DNA of 64,000 nt from NCBI GenBank assembly GCA_964019425.1, contig OZ025803.1, positions 186,001-250,000 on the forward strand. The letters run 5' to 3'. The position numbers were made by a program, and so were the translations under genes. The stretch is from Flectonema sp. DT1601 (lineage: Eukaryota; Euglenozoa; Diplonemea; Diplonemida; Diplonemidae). Numbering within the stretch: position 1 is the stretch's first letter; each line of letters starts with the position of its first letter. Under the pieces are notes generated by a model. That model saw only the letters and a program-made list of their open reading frames with translations, had not been told where the DNA came from and searched no databases. Positions 34,201 to 43,986 of this stretch are shown here, piece by piece.

Positions 34201-35345
34201 CACACACAACTGAGCGCATGGGTTTCCAGTCTCGCGCTAATGTTATCCGCCAGTCTGGTTCTCTTTCTCTCAATCTGTTGGGGGCTTTCTTTAAAGCTGT
34301 TCCTGTTAACCCTTCAAGTAAGTTGTGATATTTATATTCTACTAATGATTATTATTAGGGGTCAAAGTCCAGCAACCAACCAGTTGTTGTTTTGTGCCCC
34401 ACCCGTGAATTGACAACCTACCGAAAAGCTGCGTCGGGGTCAGGTGACTGTTTCGGGTCCGGTTGTTTTTTACAACCCCTCGAGAACATGTTCTAACTTC
34501 AGTAGAGGCTTACTTCTAACAGAAAATTTGTGCGTTCGCAAAAAAAAAAAAAAAAGAAAAGTGGGAAAAAAAAAAAAAAAAAAAAATTGTGCGTATGTCG
34601 GTTATCTGAGCTGCAGTTTCTGACCACTGTGTTGTTTTCCTCGAAAGTCGTTTTTTAAAAAAAAAAAGAGAATTGTTTACGTTCTATTCTCCATTAATTC
34701 CCCGAAAAAGAGGTACCTACGAGTATTATTGTTGTGGCGAATATGTTACCTTCAACATCTAAAATATTACCATTCTTATGTAAACTGGGTATGGATGGTA
34801 TCTGTTTTTCCTTCTTAACAGGTGGATTTGGGTTCCCCCTTCACAACATTTTTTTTTTGGGAGACAAGCAAGATGTTCAAAAAATTCCTTTTTTTAGTTT
34901 TTTCTTTTTTAAAAAAATTATATCAATTTCTGACAAAATATAAAACACAGCGATACTTGCTATAGCGACTCCTTTCATGGGACCTTTCGCATCTGCTGTT
35001 GGATGGTTACTGGCAATCTTGTTTAGATGCGATCCTAACTTAGTAGAAATACTCTTACTAAATGTTGTGGTCACAAGCGTTCCATTCGCTGCAGGGACAC
35101 ACATCCGATCTGTACGGGGTTGCTTTGGTGATACTGTTATTCTTTTGGCTCTTTCACGTAGTTTATATTCGAAGTCATTACCGTTGAGTTCGATACCTGA
35201 TTGGATATATTACAGTTCTGCGGTAGCCATGATGACTATGCTGTTCAGAGGATCACCAACAACGTCGATAACAATTCTGGGACTCACCACGTTGATAACG
35301 ACTGAAATTAATATCCGAAGTCGAGTTAAAACTCACAGCAACTAA
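31300..35345 (+). CDS. PGAP1: PGAP1/Bst1-like GPI inositol-deacylase, split by a 2-kb intron
   Basis: Exon 1 is 31300-32938; the proposed exon 2 is 34951-35345, joined in phase 1 through GTATGT...ACACAG, giving 677 residues. An N-terminal membrane span (LTTVICIVCLLTVVFVVSI) is followed by the PGAP1 lipase domain: FVPGNGGSYKQGRSIG, YAVDYIGELSAL and AHSMGG with the nucleophile Ser at about residue 158. The enzyme removes the inositol acyl chain from GPI anchors in the ER. Hydrophobic segments at the end of exon 1 (IFHLISLLSLCILLSPVMVL) continue smoothly into exon 2 (AILAIATPFMGPFASAVGWL and more), as expected for the multi-span C-terminus. The intron contains the complete glucokinase gene. If exon 2 does not belong here, the gene would end at 32958 and lack several spans. 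Confidence 0.78.
33213..34328 (+). CDS. glk: Glucokinase (bacterial-type, group A) with peroxisomal/glycosomal PTS1
   Basis: 371 residues in one exon. DVGGTNTR at about 27-34 is the phosphate-binding motif. LLNDLEAAAYG contains the catalytic Asp, AAGTGCGTGLVY is the second nucleotide loop, and EFGHVSV plus FVLGGVVVAGDN complete the family pattern. It phosphorylates glucose with ATP to glucose-6-phosphate. The last four residues, SSKL, form a canonical PTS1, so the enzyme should be imported into glycosomes or peroxisomes, as in trypanosomatid glucokinases. The gene lies wholly inside the proposed PGAP1 intron on the same strand. The bases coding for the targeting signal contain GTAAGT (34318-34323), which matches a splice donor. 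Confidence 0.93.
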   Translation: MEFTRVTSIGELTASVQSAGAVAVAVDVGGTNTRVALKDVNSNITAAVFKEKINSKVDLLNMLSSIGVALNGKKVVGASLAGPGPRNAMGTQLGPFSNYRGDSVNDKIIHKKELPSTLFPQNSTTLLNDLEAAAYGIASVSKSDQLASNFTMMWGPNDAKKMYLERGPYLIIAAGTGCGTGLVYLGSNGNIEVMPLEFGHVSVVTESAEEEWLSYMKPILKRGDKPPEYDDVVTGRGLLWAYNFYKQKSTSVSVPELTDPAEVAMRSHKGCPVAGQAMKTHYKLLMNLASNLTMGFVLGGVVVAGDNAMHNEPFLSSPENIKFLKQSYLSHTTERMGFQSRANVIRQSGSLSLNLLGAFFKAVPVNPSSKL

Positions 35346-35478
35346 CCCCGTTGTTCCCTCTCTGTGTGAGAGTTATAAATTATTATGGGGCGAGCTTTCT
35401 TGACGAGTGGTGTAAAACATATTAACTCAAAGTAGACTTTATTTACAATTCTTAAAAACAGTACGCAATATGAAATGA

Positions 35479-36381
35479 ATGGGTAGACTGAGATCACCTC
35501 TCTTAATACAAATAGATGGGAGAGATGAGAAGGGGCACAGGCGAAAATCACGTCGAACATCACTCGCAGGTGTGCCAAGGGAGTTGTGGACATACATAAC
35601 TGATTACTGTGAGGTAGAAGATCTACTTCGGATGGTTAGAGTGAATAGACAGATGGCGAGAACTGGTATGCAGATACTGTGTGATCAATATCCTCATGTA
35701 GCACCGGCATTACCGTGTAGTTTAAAAATAATGAGGGGAGGTGTTCGATGGCAAGTCCGTATATGTCTTACAGCCATAGTAATAAAAAGAGAAGACCTCA
35801 CACATAATATAACAGGTGGGATCTCATGGGTAGGAAAAATACTTGATTGGGTTGAAGGTATGGCCATGGCTGGTCATGTATCACCTGCTCGAGGTGCTTG
35901 GGCACCAATTCTATCAACAGCATCTCTTGATCTCAGCTCTCTTATGAGTGATGTTATACCAAACTTACCCCCTTGTTCACAAATAGAGCAGTCTACTTCT
36001 TCTCGTCATCGTTCAACTATGTCTCTTCTTGGTCCATTCTCACCCAGTAAACACAATAATAATCAAATTGAACCTTGTGAACGTCAGATCGTTCTCGACC
36101 CGAGAAAAACATCATTCATGAAGTATGTGTTCCTTGTGAGTTTGTTTATTGTTGTAAGAGAAGAAAGGAAATTTGAAAGAAAATAACAAGAAAAAAAACA
36201 AAACAGGATGAGAAACATGCTCGATCTTTGCGATGAAATAATATCTGAGGACATCTCAATGAATGATCTCGTGATTTCGTATAGTTCTAAAGCTTACGAT
36301 AATAACACGTTGACTGACTCATCACTTCTTAATACTGATATCAGTTTATCTGCAACGGAGACAACATCAGTGAAGGCATGA
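35479..36381 (+). CDS. F-box-like protein
   Basis: Two exons, 35479-36122 and 36207-36381, joined in phase 2 (GTATGT...AAACAG, 84 nt), give 272 residues. Residues about 30-60 (GVPRELWTYITDYCEVEDLL, then RMVRVNRQMAR) match an F-box: a Pro-containing start, Leu-rich helices and the VNRQM ending. F-boxes bind Skp1 in SCF ubiquitin ligases. The remainder holds a hydrophobic-aromatic region (WVGKILDWVEGMAMAG) and a Ser-rich part with no known substrate-binding repeats. The call is moderate because F-boxes are short and divergent. Exon 2 supplies an acidic, Ser/Thr-rich C-terminus. Confidence 0.6.
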
Positions 36382-36864
36382 ACTTACTAATATTGTTTTT
36401 TTTTTTTTTTTTTTCCCCCCCCCCTTTTTTTCTGTCCACTTCACGTTGATCTTACCATGTTCGATACTTCTTTGCAAAAAAAAAAAAAAAAAATTCATCA
36501 TCACTGCGAGAATTAATAAAAAAGAAACCTGATCTGATCCCATGCTGTAGTCACTATTACTAATTATATTTCTGTTTTATATCTTCCAACGGGAGTTGTC
36601 CTTACGGACGTTACTCTTTTTTTTTTTTTTGGGGGCAATATGATTCCCTTTCCCTTTCGACGGCCTCCACCAAAGAAACTTGGCAAAGACCTGCAGTATC
36701 CTTCTCGGATCGTATTAAGCCCCCTTTTGACAGCATGCATGGGGTTTGTAATGTCAACAGTTGGGTCGTTTTTTTTACATGGCAAACTCAGGCCAAACCC
36801 TGTTTTTTAGTTTTAGCCATTTTTGAAGTTGCTTTATATTTAATTACAGTATCAGGTTATCTCC

Positions 36865-36905
<41 letters not shown>

Positions 36906-37861
36906 AAAATCACGTGGGTTAAGGTTTTTTTTGATTAAGTTAAAGCCGAAGTCGTGGAAGCAATGCTTTACTGACGTATTCCATCTGCCCTACTTTTTTT
37001 TTCTCTCTCTCTTTTATTTTTTAAAACCATTAAGCTCCATAGCTACTGCATGGAAGTTGAAAAAAAAAAACAACAGCAGAGTTAATCTAGTAGTGTAGTG
37101 AATGTTCGTCTTAATTAAGGGAGACGCATCTGTGTATTTCTCCTTTCGTCCTAATTCTCATAGGTTAAAAAGGAGGATGATATGTGATGACACTACACAC
37201 GAGTTAAATTAACTTAATCGCTGTAATGATGATAGTTTTCTTATGTATTTTTTTTTTTTAAATGTGTCCCAAAAAAAAAAAAAAGAAATCAGAGGTACTT
37301 TAACAACAACAACAACGAAAAACTTTTTTTTTTTTTTTTTGCATTAACTGTTATTTTTAATTTTTTTGACGCGGTTACAAATCTCATACTGGTATTCAGT
37401 TAGCTTTTAGTTAAAACAAAAAAAAAAAAAACACCCTTCTCTTCAAGCCGAGATTGGCAAACGCCCATTCTTTACCCAATACACTGTTATCATTAACAAC
37501 GTAATTTATGTTTTTTTTTTTTTTTTTTTTTTATATCTTCAAAAAAAAAAAAATAAAAAAGGAAACCAGAAGAATGAATATATAGAGAGAGGAGGTATCC
37601 GCCGAAGTCCAAAGTCACATAATTTTTTGTTCTTTTTTTTCTTTCTTTTTCTTTTTTTTAGCTGATGATTGGAGTTTTCGCGTTATGATGTTTTATATTC
37701 ATCTTTTTATATAAATAATAATTTTTAATTTACTCCCCAACAGTAATATAAGGAAAACCTCTCTTGTGATTCTGAAAATGTTACATTTATCGTTTTTTTT
37801 TTATTTATTTATATTGTTGTAATGCAAATAGAGTATAGTTAATAGTTCAACAACACAACTA
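36382..37861. other. Gene-free stretch, very homopolymer rich
   Basis: About 1.5 kb dominated by T runs (36391-36412, 36868-36904, 37324-37340, 37510-37532) and A runs (36477-36493, 37270-37284). No exon-like open frame or RNA gene was seen. Its length could hide an unrecognised non-coding RNA. Confidence 0.6.
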
Positions 37862-38128
37862 ATGTACGGATACGACCACTACACATTGCATCCTTACCGG
37901 CAGTCTCAGACTGATGTTGCGAGAGCTGAAGCTTTGGGACAGTGGGAGAAAAATCGAACTCAGGAAAGAACTTCTGTAATGGTTAACGCTGAAGTCAGTG
38001 CAATTTGTTCTCAAGCTGTTGATGAAAGACGTGATGTGATACTGAACACGGATTTCAGTCCGAGGAGAGTATTTGAAGAGCATATCGCTGCGAGACCCTC
38101 CGTTATGCCCCGAGCGTCATCGTACTGA
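37862..38128 (+). CDS. Small protein, 88 residues, unknown
   Basis: One exon of balanced composition beginning MYGYDHYTLHPYRQSQTDVA and ending PRASSY. The middle is charged and probably helical (VARAEALGQWEKNRTQERTS). No signal peptide or membrane span. The codon use resembles neighbouring genes rather than the surrounding homopolymers, supporting a real gene. No family recognised. Confidence 0.6.
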   Translation: MYGYDHYTLHPYRQSQTDVARAEALGQWEKNRTQERTSVMVNAEVSAICSQAVDERRDVILNTDFSPRRVFEEHIAARPSVMPRASSY

Positions 38129-38303
38129 GTTATATCTAACCCTACACTTCATGTTACCACTTTATAACCAGATGTCGGTCTTTTTTCCTACCCACACATG
38201 ATAGCTTTGAGGCGTGTTCTTTGGCTTGCTTACTGAAAAAAGCATATTATAAAGAGGTGTAAATCTTTTGTGTGTTTGCGAAATTAATTATCTATTTTCT
38301 TGC

Positions 38304-38334
<31 letters not shown>

Positions 38335-38641
38335 ACGGCTTTGATAAATTAAAGGAAAGAAAAAAAAAAAAACCGAACGCCTCATTTTTTTTGTTCGTAG
38401 GCAATAACGAGCCTATAAAGGATCTATTACGTTATGTCTACAGAAGAAGGGGGAAAAAAAAAAAAAAAAAAAAAAATACGTTTTATCTCAAACTTGTTTC
38501 TGTAATGTAATTGTTTTTCTCATAAAAAAAAAAAAAAAAAAAAGAAACTGTTTTTACCAAAACCTGATTATATCAACCAATTCATTCTCCAAGGTAACCC
38601 AATGTATGATGTAAGTAATTCTTAGTAAGAGGGTCTTCTGA
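38129..38641. other. Intergenic stretch
   Basis: About 510 bases with T runs at 38306-38330 and A runs at 38455-38476 and 38524-38543. No coding signal. Confidence 0.6.
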
Positions 38642-41443
38642 ATGAATCGACTAACTAATTTTAAACCAGACAGACATCTAATTAACATGTCGCTCAAGAG
38701 AGAGCCTGACAGCGATCCCGCCGTCAAACAGGAAAAGAAAGAGCGGAAAGTTGGATTCGGAGATGTGAAGGTTAAGATTGAAGACCCGTCAACTACCCAG
38801 CAGTATGTCCAACAGGAAACATCTAAAGGTGTTGCGATGAAAGGAGTGGAATGGGGACCAGGAAAAGGAGAGGGTACATTTGAGAAGAGAGACGCACTGG
38901 TAACTGCTTTCTCAAGAGTCGCATCAAACGAGTGGGACACAGACGCTTGGCAGATGATATTAAGTGAGATTCGTGGACGTGACTACGCTGAAGTTGAAGA
39001 CATCTACGAACGTATTGCAAAGTCTTATCCAACTTCATCTGAAGCCCTCTGCGACAGAGCTGCAGCCATGGAAGCTGATTACCGCTACGGAGCAGAGGAG
39101 AAACGAGCACAAATCGATAAGTTCTTTATGTTAGTCATGACGTTACCGATGCAACACGCGGAGGTTTGGAGGACGTACACCGAATACGTTCAACGGAAAA
39201 ACGACTTTGGGCAGACTCAAAAAGCATACGCATTCTCTTTATCCCGTCTTGGTGATGATTACGAGGCTCACAAAATCTGGCGTGAGAGCGTTGCTTTCTT
39301 AGTTAAAAGAGGAGGTGAGTTTGGGATCCAAAATGACGTCCGTCGATCATACCACACTCGACTAGCAATCCCGACAGTTGGACTCGATGATATTTGGAGA
39401 GACTACGTTGCATGGGAGAAGACTGTTGGTCCATTCAAAGTACCTGAACAACTGCAAGCTGACTATGATAGGGCTTTATTCCATTACAAAGCTTTGACAC
39501 CAATTTTAAAAGAATTACAAACTAGAATGTTATCACGACCTTTAGAAGTTATTGTAAATAATGAGTCCTTGGTGACTCCTTCATCACCAATTACGAAGTA
39601 TGGAAGACCTGTAAAACAAGACTTTGAACAGGCAGCGTTGTGGTACCACGTGATTATGATTGAGTTTGGAAATCCTCTAGCGTTAGAGGCCAAAGCTTTA
39701 TCAAAACGTATTCAAGCGGTGATTACTAAAGCATTGGTACCGATGTTTAGAATTCCTTTGTTTTGGTATCTGTTAGCAAAACATCATTTCGATGTTAACG
39801 AACTCGATCTTTGCAACGTTGCATTCAGTAATGGCATTACCCAATGTCCAACATCACTCCTCCTAAGATTCGCATACAGTGATATGTTAAGACACTTGCA
39901 AGCAAAACATTCCTTGAAGACTCCCGTAACAAAATCTGGAGACAAGACGAAAATTCAAATAATATGGCAATCTGAAGGACAATATATCAGTGCTGGTGAT
40001 GATGAAAAGCAAGTGAAAGGAAGGTTCGAACGTTTAGAATCCTCAACACTCGCCATGGCGTTATTTTCTGACACAGTTGATAGATGGAAGAACAGTCATG
40101 GTGCAACTTCTTCTCAAAAAGCTCTTATTTGGGCTTTTTATATGAGATTTTTAAAATCAGCAGTCAGAGCTGATGGCTCAACTGAGAGATATAGACAAGT
40201 CTACAGTGAGGCAGTTCGAGACCCTTGTACTTTAACTGGAGAATTCTACAGTGCCGTGTGCAAGTTAGAAAGGAACATCCCTGTTGCACAAAACCCGTCT
40301 GATTCGTCTTCTGTCGAGCCGAGGAAGATTATCGCTGAAGGCTTCAGAAGACAAAAGGAAGAAGGTGAAATAAACCCATCATTCGTTGCAAAGTACGCAG
40401 ATTCACTTTGGGACATCGGAGACGACCACACCCTGCGAGTGTTATATTCAAATCTATTTCAAGAGAAGTCATGGATGAAACATTGCGACAGGAACTCTGT
40501 TTTCGAACTATTTAATCGATTTATTGATTTCGAATTCTGGAAGGGTGACCTCAAGACCCTTCACGCTGCCGAAGATGCTCGCGATGAGGAAATTGGTAAA
40601 TTAAAGTGTGGAACTCCAATGAGAAAACTTCTTTCACGTTACACATTCCAAAGTCTTTCTCCAGTGACAGAGGAGGAGTTGTTAGCTATTGAGGAGTTTG
40701 AGTTCGTTTATTTTAAGATTTTGAAAAATTCGGAGGGTGCCAACGAGGCAGGTACTGGGTCTGAAGATGTGCTCCGCCCCCACCTGTCAGCCAGGGACTT
40801 GGGTGTGAATCCGATTGAAGAAAATATTGCTCCTCACGGAAACCCTTTCAGACAGAGGGGAAGAAGGCTGTATGTTCCGGAAATTAGAACGAAATTCGTT
40901 TCTTTTGTAATCCCACCAAACAGAAGCAAGTGGTTGCCAACTGATGACCAAACCAGCGATAACAGCAAGCTACCAATGCCAGCTTCAGCTCTCGGAACTT
41001 GGCATCCTTCCAAAGCACCCCAATCAGAGATAGTTGGTGGAGGTGGTCGTAGGAAGAGTATCGCTGCTGATCTTGACACGTCTCTAATGCCCAGCACAGT
41101 TGCCCATCTCGCTCGAATCCTTCCAAGAAATACTTTTGAAGGAAGTAAGCCTAGAATTGATAAAATAATTCAATATTTTAAAGCTGCAAATTTCGACACC
41201 CTCGACCAGGGTCGTATCCCTCCTGAGAAGCTGCAGGAGGCTGCAAAGCTGCTGACGTCAAAAGGAATTGACATCTCTAATATAATACTTCCTGAGGTAA
41301 AGGATGAAGCTCGTTCAAAGATTACGAAACTTCGAATGGAAGCGAAGTCAAGTGGTGATGCCAGGGCTGTTAGAGTAGTTGAGAAATTACAATTGGCGTT
41401 GGCGATGATCGCAAACCACGCGAGACTACAACAGAATGACTAA
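38642..41443 (+). CDS. CSTF3: Rna14/CstF77 pre-mRNA 3'-end processing factor (HAT/Suf repeats)
   Basis: 933 residues in one exon from the first Met; a second Met at 38687 (MSLKREPDSD) would give 918 and is equally plausible. Residues about 95-590 carry HAT repeats: WDTDAWQMILSEIRGRDY, VEDIYERIAKSYPTSSE, FWYLLAKHHFDVNELD and FELFNRFIDFEFWKGD follow the Suf-domain order. A Pro/Ser-rich part contains VPEIRTKFVSFVIPPN. The C-terminal 60 residues form a second helical region where CstF77 binds CstF50 and CstF64. The factor works in cleavage and polyadenylation of mRNA. If this organism processes polycistronic transcripts, it would separate neighbouring genes. Confidence 0.83.
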   Translation: MNRLTNFKPDRHLINMSLKREPDSDPAVKQEKKERKVGFGDVKVKIEDPSTTQQYVQQETSKGVAMKGVEWGPGKGEGTFEKRDALVTAFSRVASNEWDTDAWQMILSEIRGRDYAEVEDIYERIAKSYPTSSEALCDRAAAMEADYRYGAEEKRAQIDKFFMLVMTLPMQHAEVWRTYTEYVQRKNDFGQTQKAYAFSLSRLGDDYEAHKIWRESVAFLVKRGGEFGIQNDVRRSYHTRLAIPTVGLDDIWRDYVAWEKTVGPFKVPEQLQADYDRALFHYKALTPILKELQTRMLSRPLEVIVNNESLVTPSSPITKYGRPVKQDFEQAALWYHVIMIEFGNPLALEAKALSKRIQAVITKALVPMFRIPLFWYLLAKHHFDVNELDLCNVAFSNGITQCPTSLLLRFAYSDMLRHLQAKHSLKTPVTKSGDKTKIQIIWQSEGQYISAGDDEKQVKGRFERLESSTLAMALFSDTVDRWKNSHGATSSQKALIWAFYMRFLKSAVRADGSTERYRQVYSEAVRDPCTLTGEFYSAVCKLERNIPVAQNPSDSSSVEPRKIIAEGFRRQKEEGEINPSFVAKYADSLWDIGDDHTLRVLYSNLFQEKSWMKHCDRNSVFELFNRFIDFEFWKGDLKTLHAAEDARDEEIGKLKCGTPMRKLLSRYTFQSLSPVTEEELLAIEEFEFVYFKILKNSEGANEAGTGSEDVLRPHLSARDLGVNPIEENIAPHGNPFRQRGRRLYVPEIRTKFVSFVIPPNRSKWLPTDDQTSDNSKLPMPASALGTWHPSKAPQSEIVGGGGRRKSIAADLDTSLMPSTVAHLARILPRNTFEGSKPRIDKIIQYFKAANFDTLDQGRIPPEKLQEAAKLLTSKGIDISNIILPEVKDEARSKITKLRMEAKSSGDARAVRVVEKLQLALAMIANHARLQQND

Positions 41444-41887
41444 TATAAGTAAGATGACTGCTCACAAGTTAAAATATATATTCTGGAGATCATCACGCAA
41501 TACAAGTGTTACTGTGTGATCATCTTCTAGTCAAGCTTTCGGCTACAACCACAACCTACTACAGAACACACTAATACGTCTTTCAAAGACGGGCATGTGG
41601 TTTTCTTTCTTTGCATCTCTGTTTCGTAATTGAAGTGCGAGAGTCTAATAGTTTTTTAAAGAGCTCAGCGGATGTGATGTAACGCTGTGAAGTACTGATT
41701 GGTAATTACTCGACAAGAGTGTCGGACCCTGCCCTTCCCCTTTTCGGGGTTTCGCCCCGCATATCAGCCGGCCAGTGTTTTGGTATTTTATATTTATTAG
41801 TTTCGGAAGATGGAGTGATGGGTAATAAATATTTTTTGTATTATTTTATTTTCCCCCTGAAAAGAGTTATTCACATCGCGTATCAAA
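41444..41887. other. Intergenic stretch
   Basis: About 440 bases, less homopolymeric than other gaps, with a short GC-rich inverted repeat (GGGG TTTC GCCCC) near 41744-41757. The open frame at 41719-41940 runs into the next gene in another frame and is ignored. Confidence 0.5.
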
Positions 41888-43115
41888 ATGGCAAAGGTTC
41901 TCCCCTTTGTGGTCGGGTCAGGAAAGACTGCGGCTGCTGACGTTATCGGTAAGGTTTTGTCTGCCGTAGGTGTATCGTTGAACCAGGTTTCGGTTGGCGC
42001 AGGATTAGAGGCAGCCAAGGGAAATGGTGGTGTTGCGCTCTCCGGTGGATTGACTAAGTGTGATCTGAGAACTTTAGGAGCACATAGTTCAGTCATGGAC
42101 ACCTCAGTATCAGCGGCGATCAACCCTGACGCTACTTTCAGAGATGCTGCTTTCACTGTCATTAGATCCAGAACATCAAACGTTAAGGGATCTGCTATCC
42201 CTCCTTCTGAGAGACTCGACAAGTTTCTAAAGGTTGGTATTAACCTCACTGAAGAGAAAGCCTCCATCACAGCTGACGCTCAGCAGACTGCCGCCGTCGC
42301 CTGCGCCGTCGCCAAGGAGAAGGGTTACACTAAAGTTGTTGTCCTCCAGAAGCAGCAGACTGCCCTCAAAGAGCTTAACGACACCTTCACCTCGGCCGTA
42401 AAGGAAGTTGTTAACGACGTATGTTATTTATGTATTTACATTCATGCCATTTGTCTAAATTAGAGTATTGGGGATTAATGCTACAAATATAGAGGACTAG
42501 AAAAAGAATAGTTTCAGTTGTGTAATTACTGAAATCCGACGATCATATTAATTAGGAGTCCAGTCGTCTTTTTGAAATAGAATTTAAAAAAAAAAAAAAC
42601 GACCAAACAGAATGGACTTTCAGTAGAGATCCAGAGCAGTCAGGAAGTTTCAAACAACGCGATTATGTTCTCAAAGGCTTTGGGAGTTGTTATCACTCCA
42701 GACTACGAGGCATCTGATGTGTTCTGTGGAGTTTCTACTGGTGTTTCTGGAGGAGTTGGCATGGCTACCGTATACCACTCTGCCGCTGACGCAACCTTTT
42801 TTGGTTCCCCAAACCAGTGTGAGACTACTCCAGCGTCATTCACTCCATACACCAACCCAACTGGTCTGATTTTGGGTGCTGCCGCCGCGTTGAACAAGAT
42901 GGGAATGACTGCTGAGTCTAAAAAATTATCTGCTGCCGTTCAGAAGACCTACGCTTCCGGAAAGTCACTTCCATCGGATGTTAAAGGAGTATGTGAATTA
43001 TTATAATCATAAAAAATACACTTCGTGTTTGTGTCAATGTTTCCTTTTAAAAAAACACAAACAGGGAAACGCAGACGCTGCCGCCTTTGCCGCCGCTGTT
43101 GCCTCCGTTGTCTAA
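41888..43115 (+). CDS. Isocitrate/isopropylmalate dehydrogenase-family protein lacking active-site motifs
   Basis: Three exons, 41888-42418, 42611-42988 and 43065-43115, all phase 0 (introns 192 and 76 nt), give 319 residues, close to the 330 to 350 of NAD-dependent IDH subunits. The C-terminal third aligns well by eye with IDH3: NPTGLILGAAAALNKMG, KTYASGKSLPSDVKGGNAD, and SGGVGMATVYHSA for the usual GGLG segment. The central AKEKGYTKVVVLQKQQT corresponds to the HKAN strand and keeps its Lys. Key residues are missing: PGDGIGPE reads VVGSGKTAAA, the IRENTEG substrate motif reads IRSRTSN, and the NLYGDILSD metal-binding segment reads DYEASDVFCG. A catalytically inactive regulatory or structural subunit is the likely role. 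No mitochondrial presequence is evident. Confidence 0.68.
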
Positions 43116-43925
43116 GTGGAACTAAGCAGTTCTTAATAGTTGGGGAACACTTGTCAAATAGTTCAGTAGCTTTGACATGTTCGTTCCTTTTCATTTTATT
43201 TTTTGTTTCTTTATTTTTCTAGTGTTGTTGCCCTTCCTTCGAATTTTTTTCTTGCTGTCGGTACTTTCTTCTTTTTGTGTGGAGTGGTATAGGGTCCGGT
43301 TTTCGGTGCCCTCGGGATGCTGCCGAACAAAATCAAAAAAAAAAAAAAAAAAGGCTGGAAAAAAGAGGAGAGGAAGATCTTTTTTTTCGGGAAAAAAAAA
43401 AAAAAAAAAAAAGAACGAAACAAATAAAATAAAAAAAAGTGGGGGGAACTCGTTGTTGTTAGGGGGACTAAAAAGAATTTATTTAAAAAAAAAAAAACAA
43501 GAAAACAAAAAAAATACAACAAATAAATAAATTTCTTATCACAGGAAAACGTCCCCTTGGGCCATACCGACAGCAGCAGCTCTTGTAGCTAATCAGGTTT
43601 TTTTTTTCTTATTTTCTTTTTTGTTTTCATTTTTTCTTTTCATTAACCCTTTGCTAATTCAAAGGGGGGTAGGGCAAGGGCTATCTATAGTCGTTTTTAG
43701 CAGCATTCTTTACACAACTCACTACCAGCAATTACTGTTAGCTATCTTTACAGGGACACATATGCCAGCCCATCCTGAGAAATTGTGAGTCAGGAATCTG
43801 CGTATTCTACAGCCTTGGGTAGACAGCAGAACAATTTGTTTTAAATCAATGCAATGCCGTGAACGTTCTGTCACTTTACTGCTGACCGTTTTTTTTTCCC
43901 CTTTTTTATGTTTTCTTCCTTCAGC

Positions 43926-43957
<32 letters not shown>

Positions 43958-43986
43958 TGAAAAAAAAGTAAAAAAAACAAAACAAA
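43116..43986. other. Gene-free stretch
   Basis: About 0.87 kb with A runs at 43336-43352, 43393-43413 and 43928-43952 and several T tracts. Open frames are Lys or Phe strings. No RNA gene recognised. Confidence 0.6.

Noticed and set aside
32939-34950. Reading PGAP1 as ending at 32958 with a separate gene at 34977-35345
   Set aside because: The phase match, GTATGT/ACACAG sites and continuous hydrophobic C-terminus favour one split gene. The alternative stays possible without transcript data.
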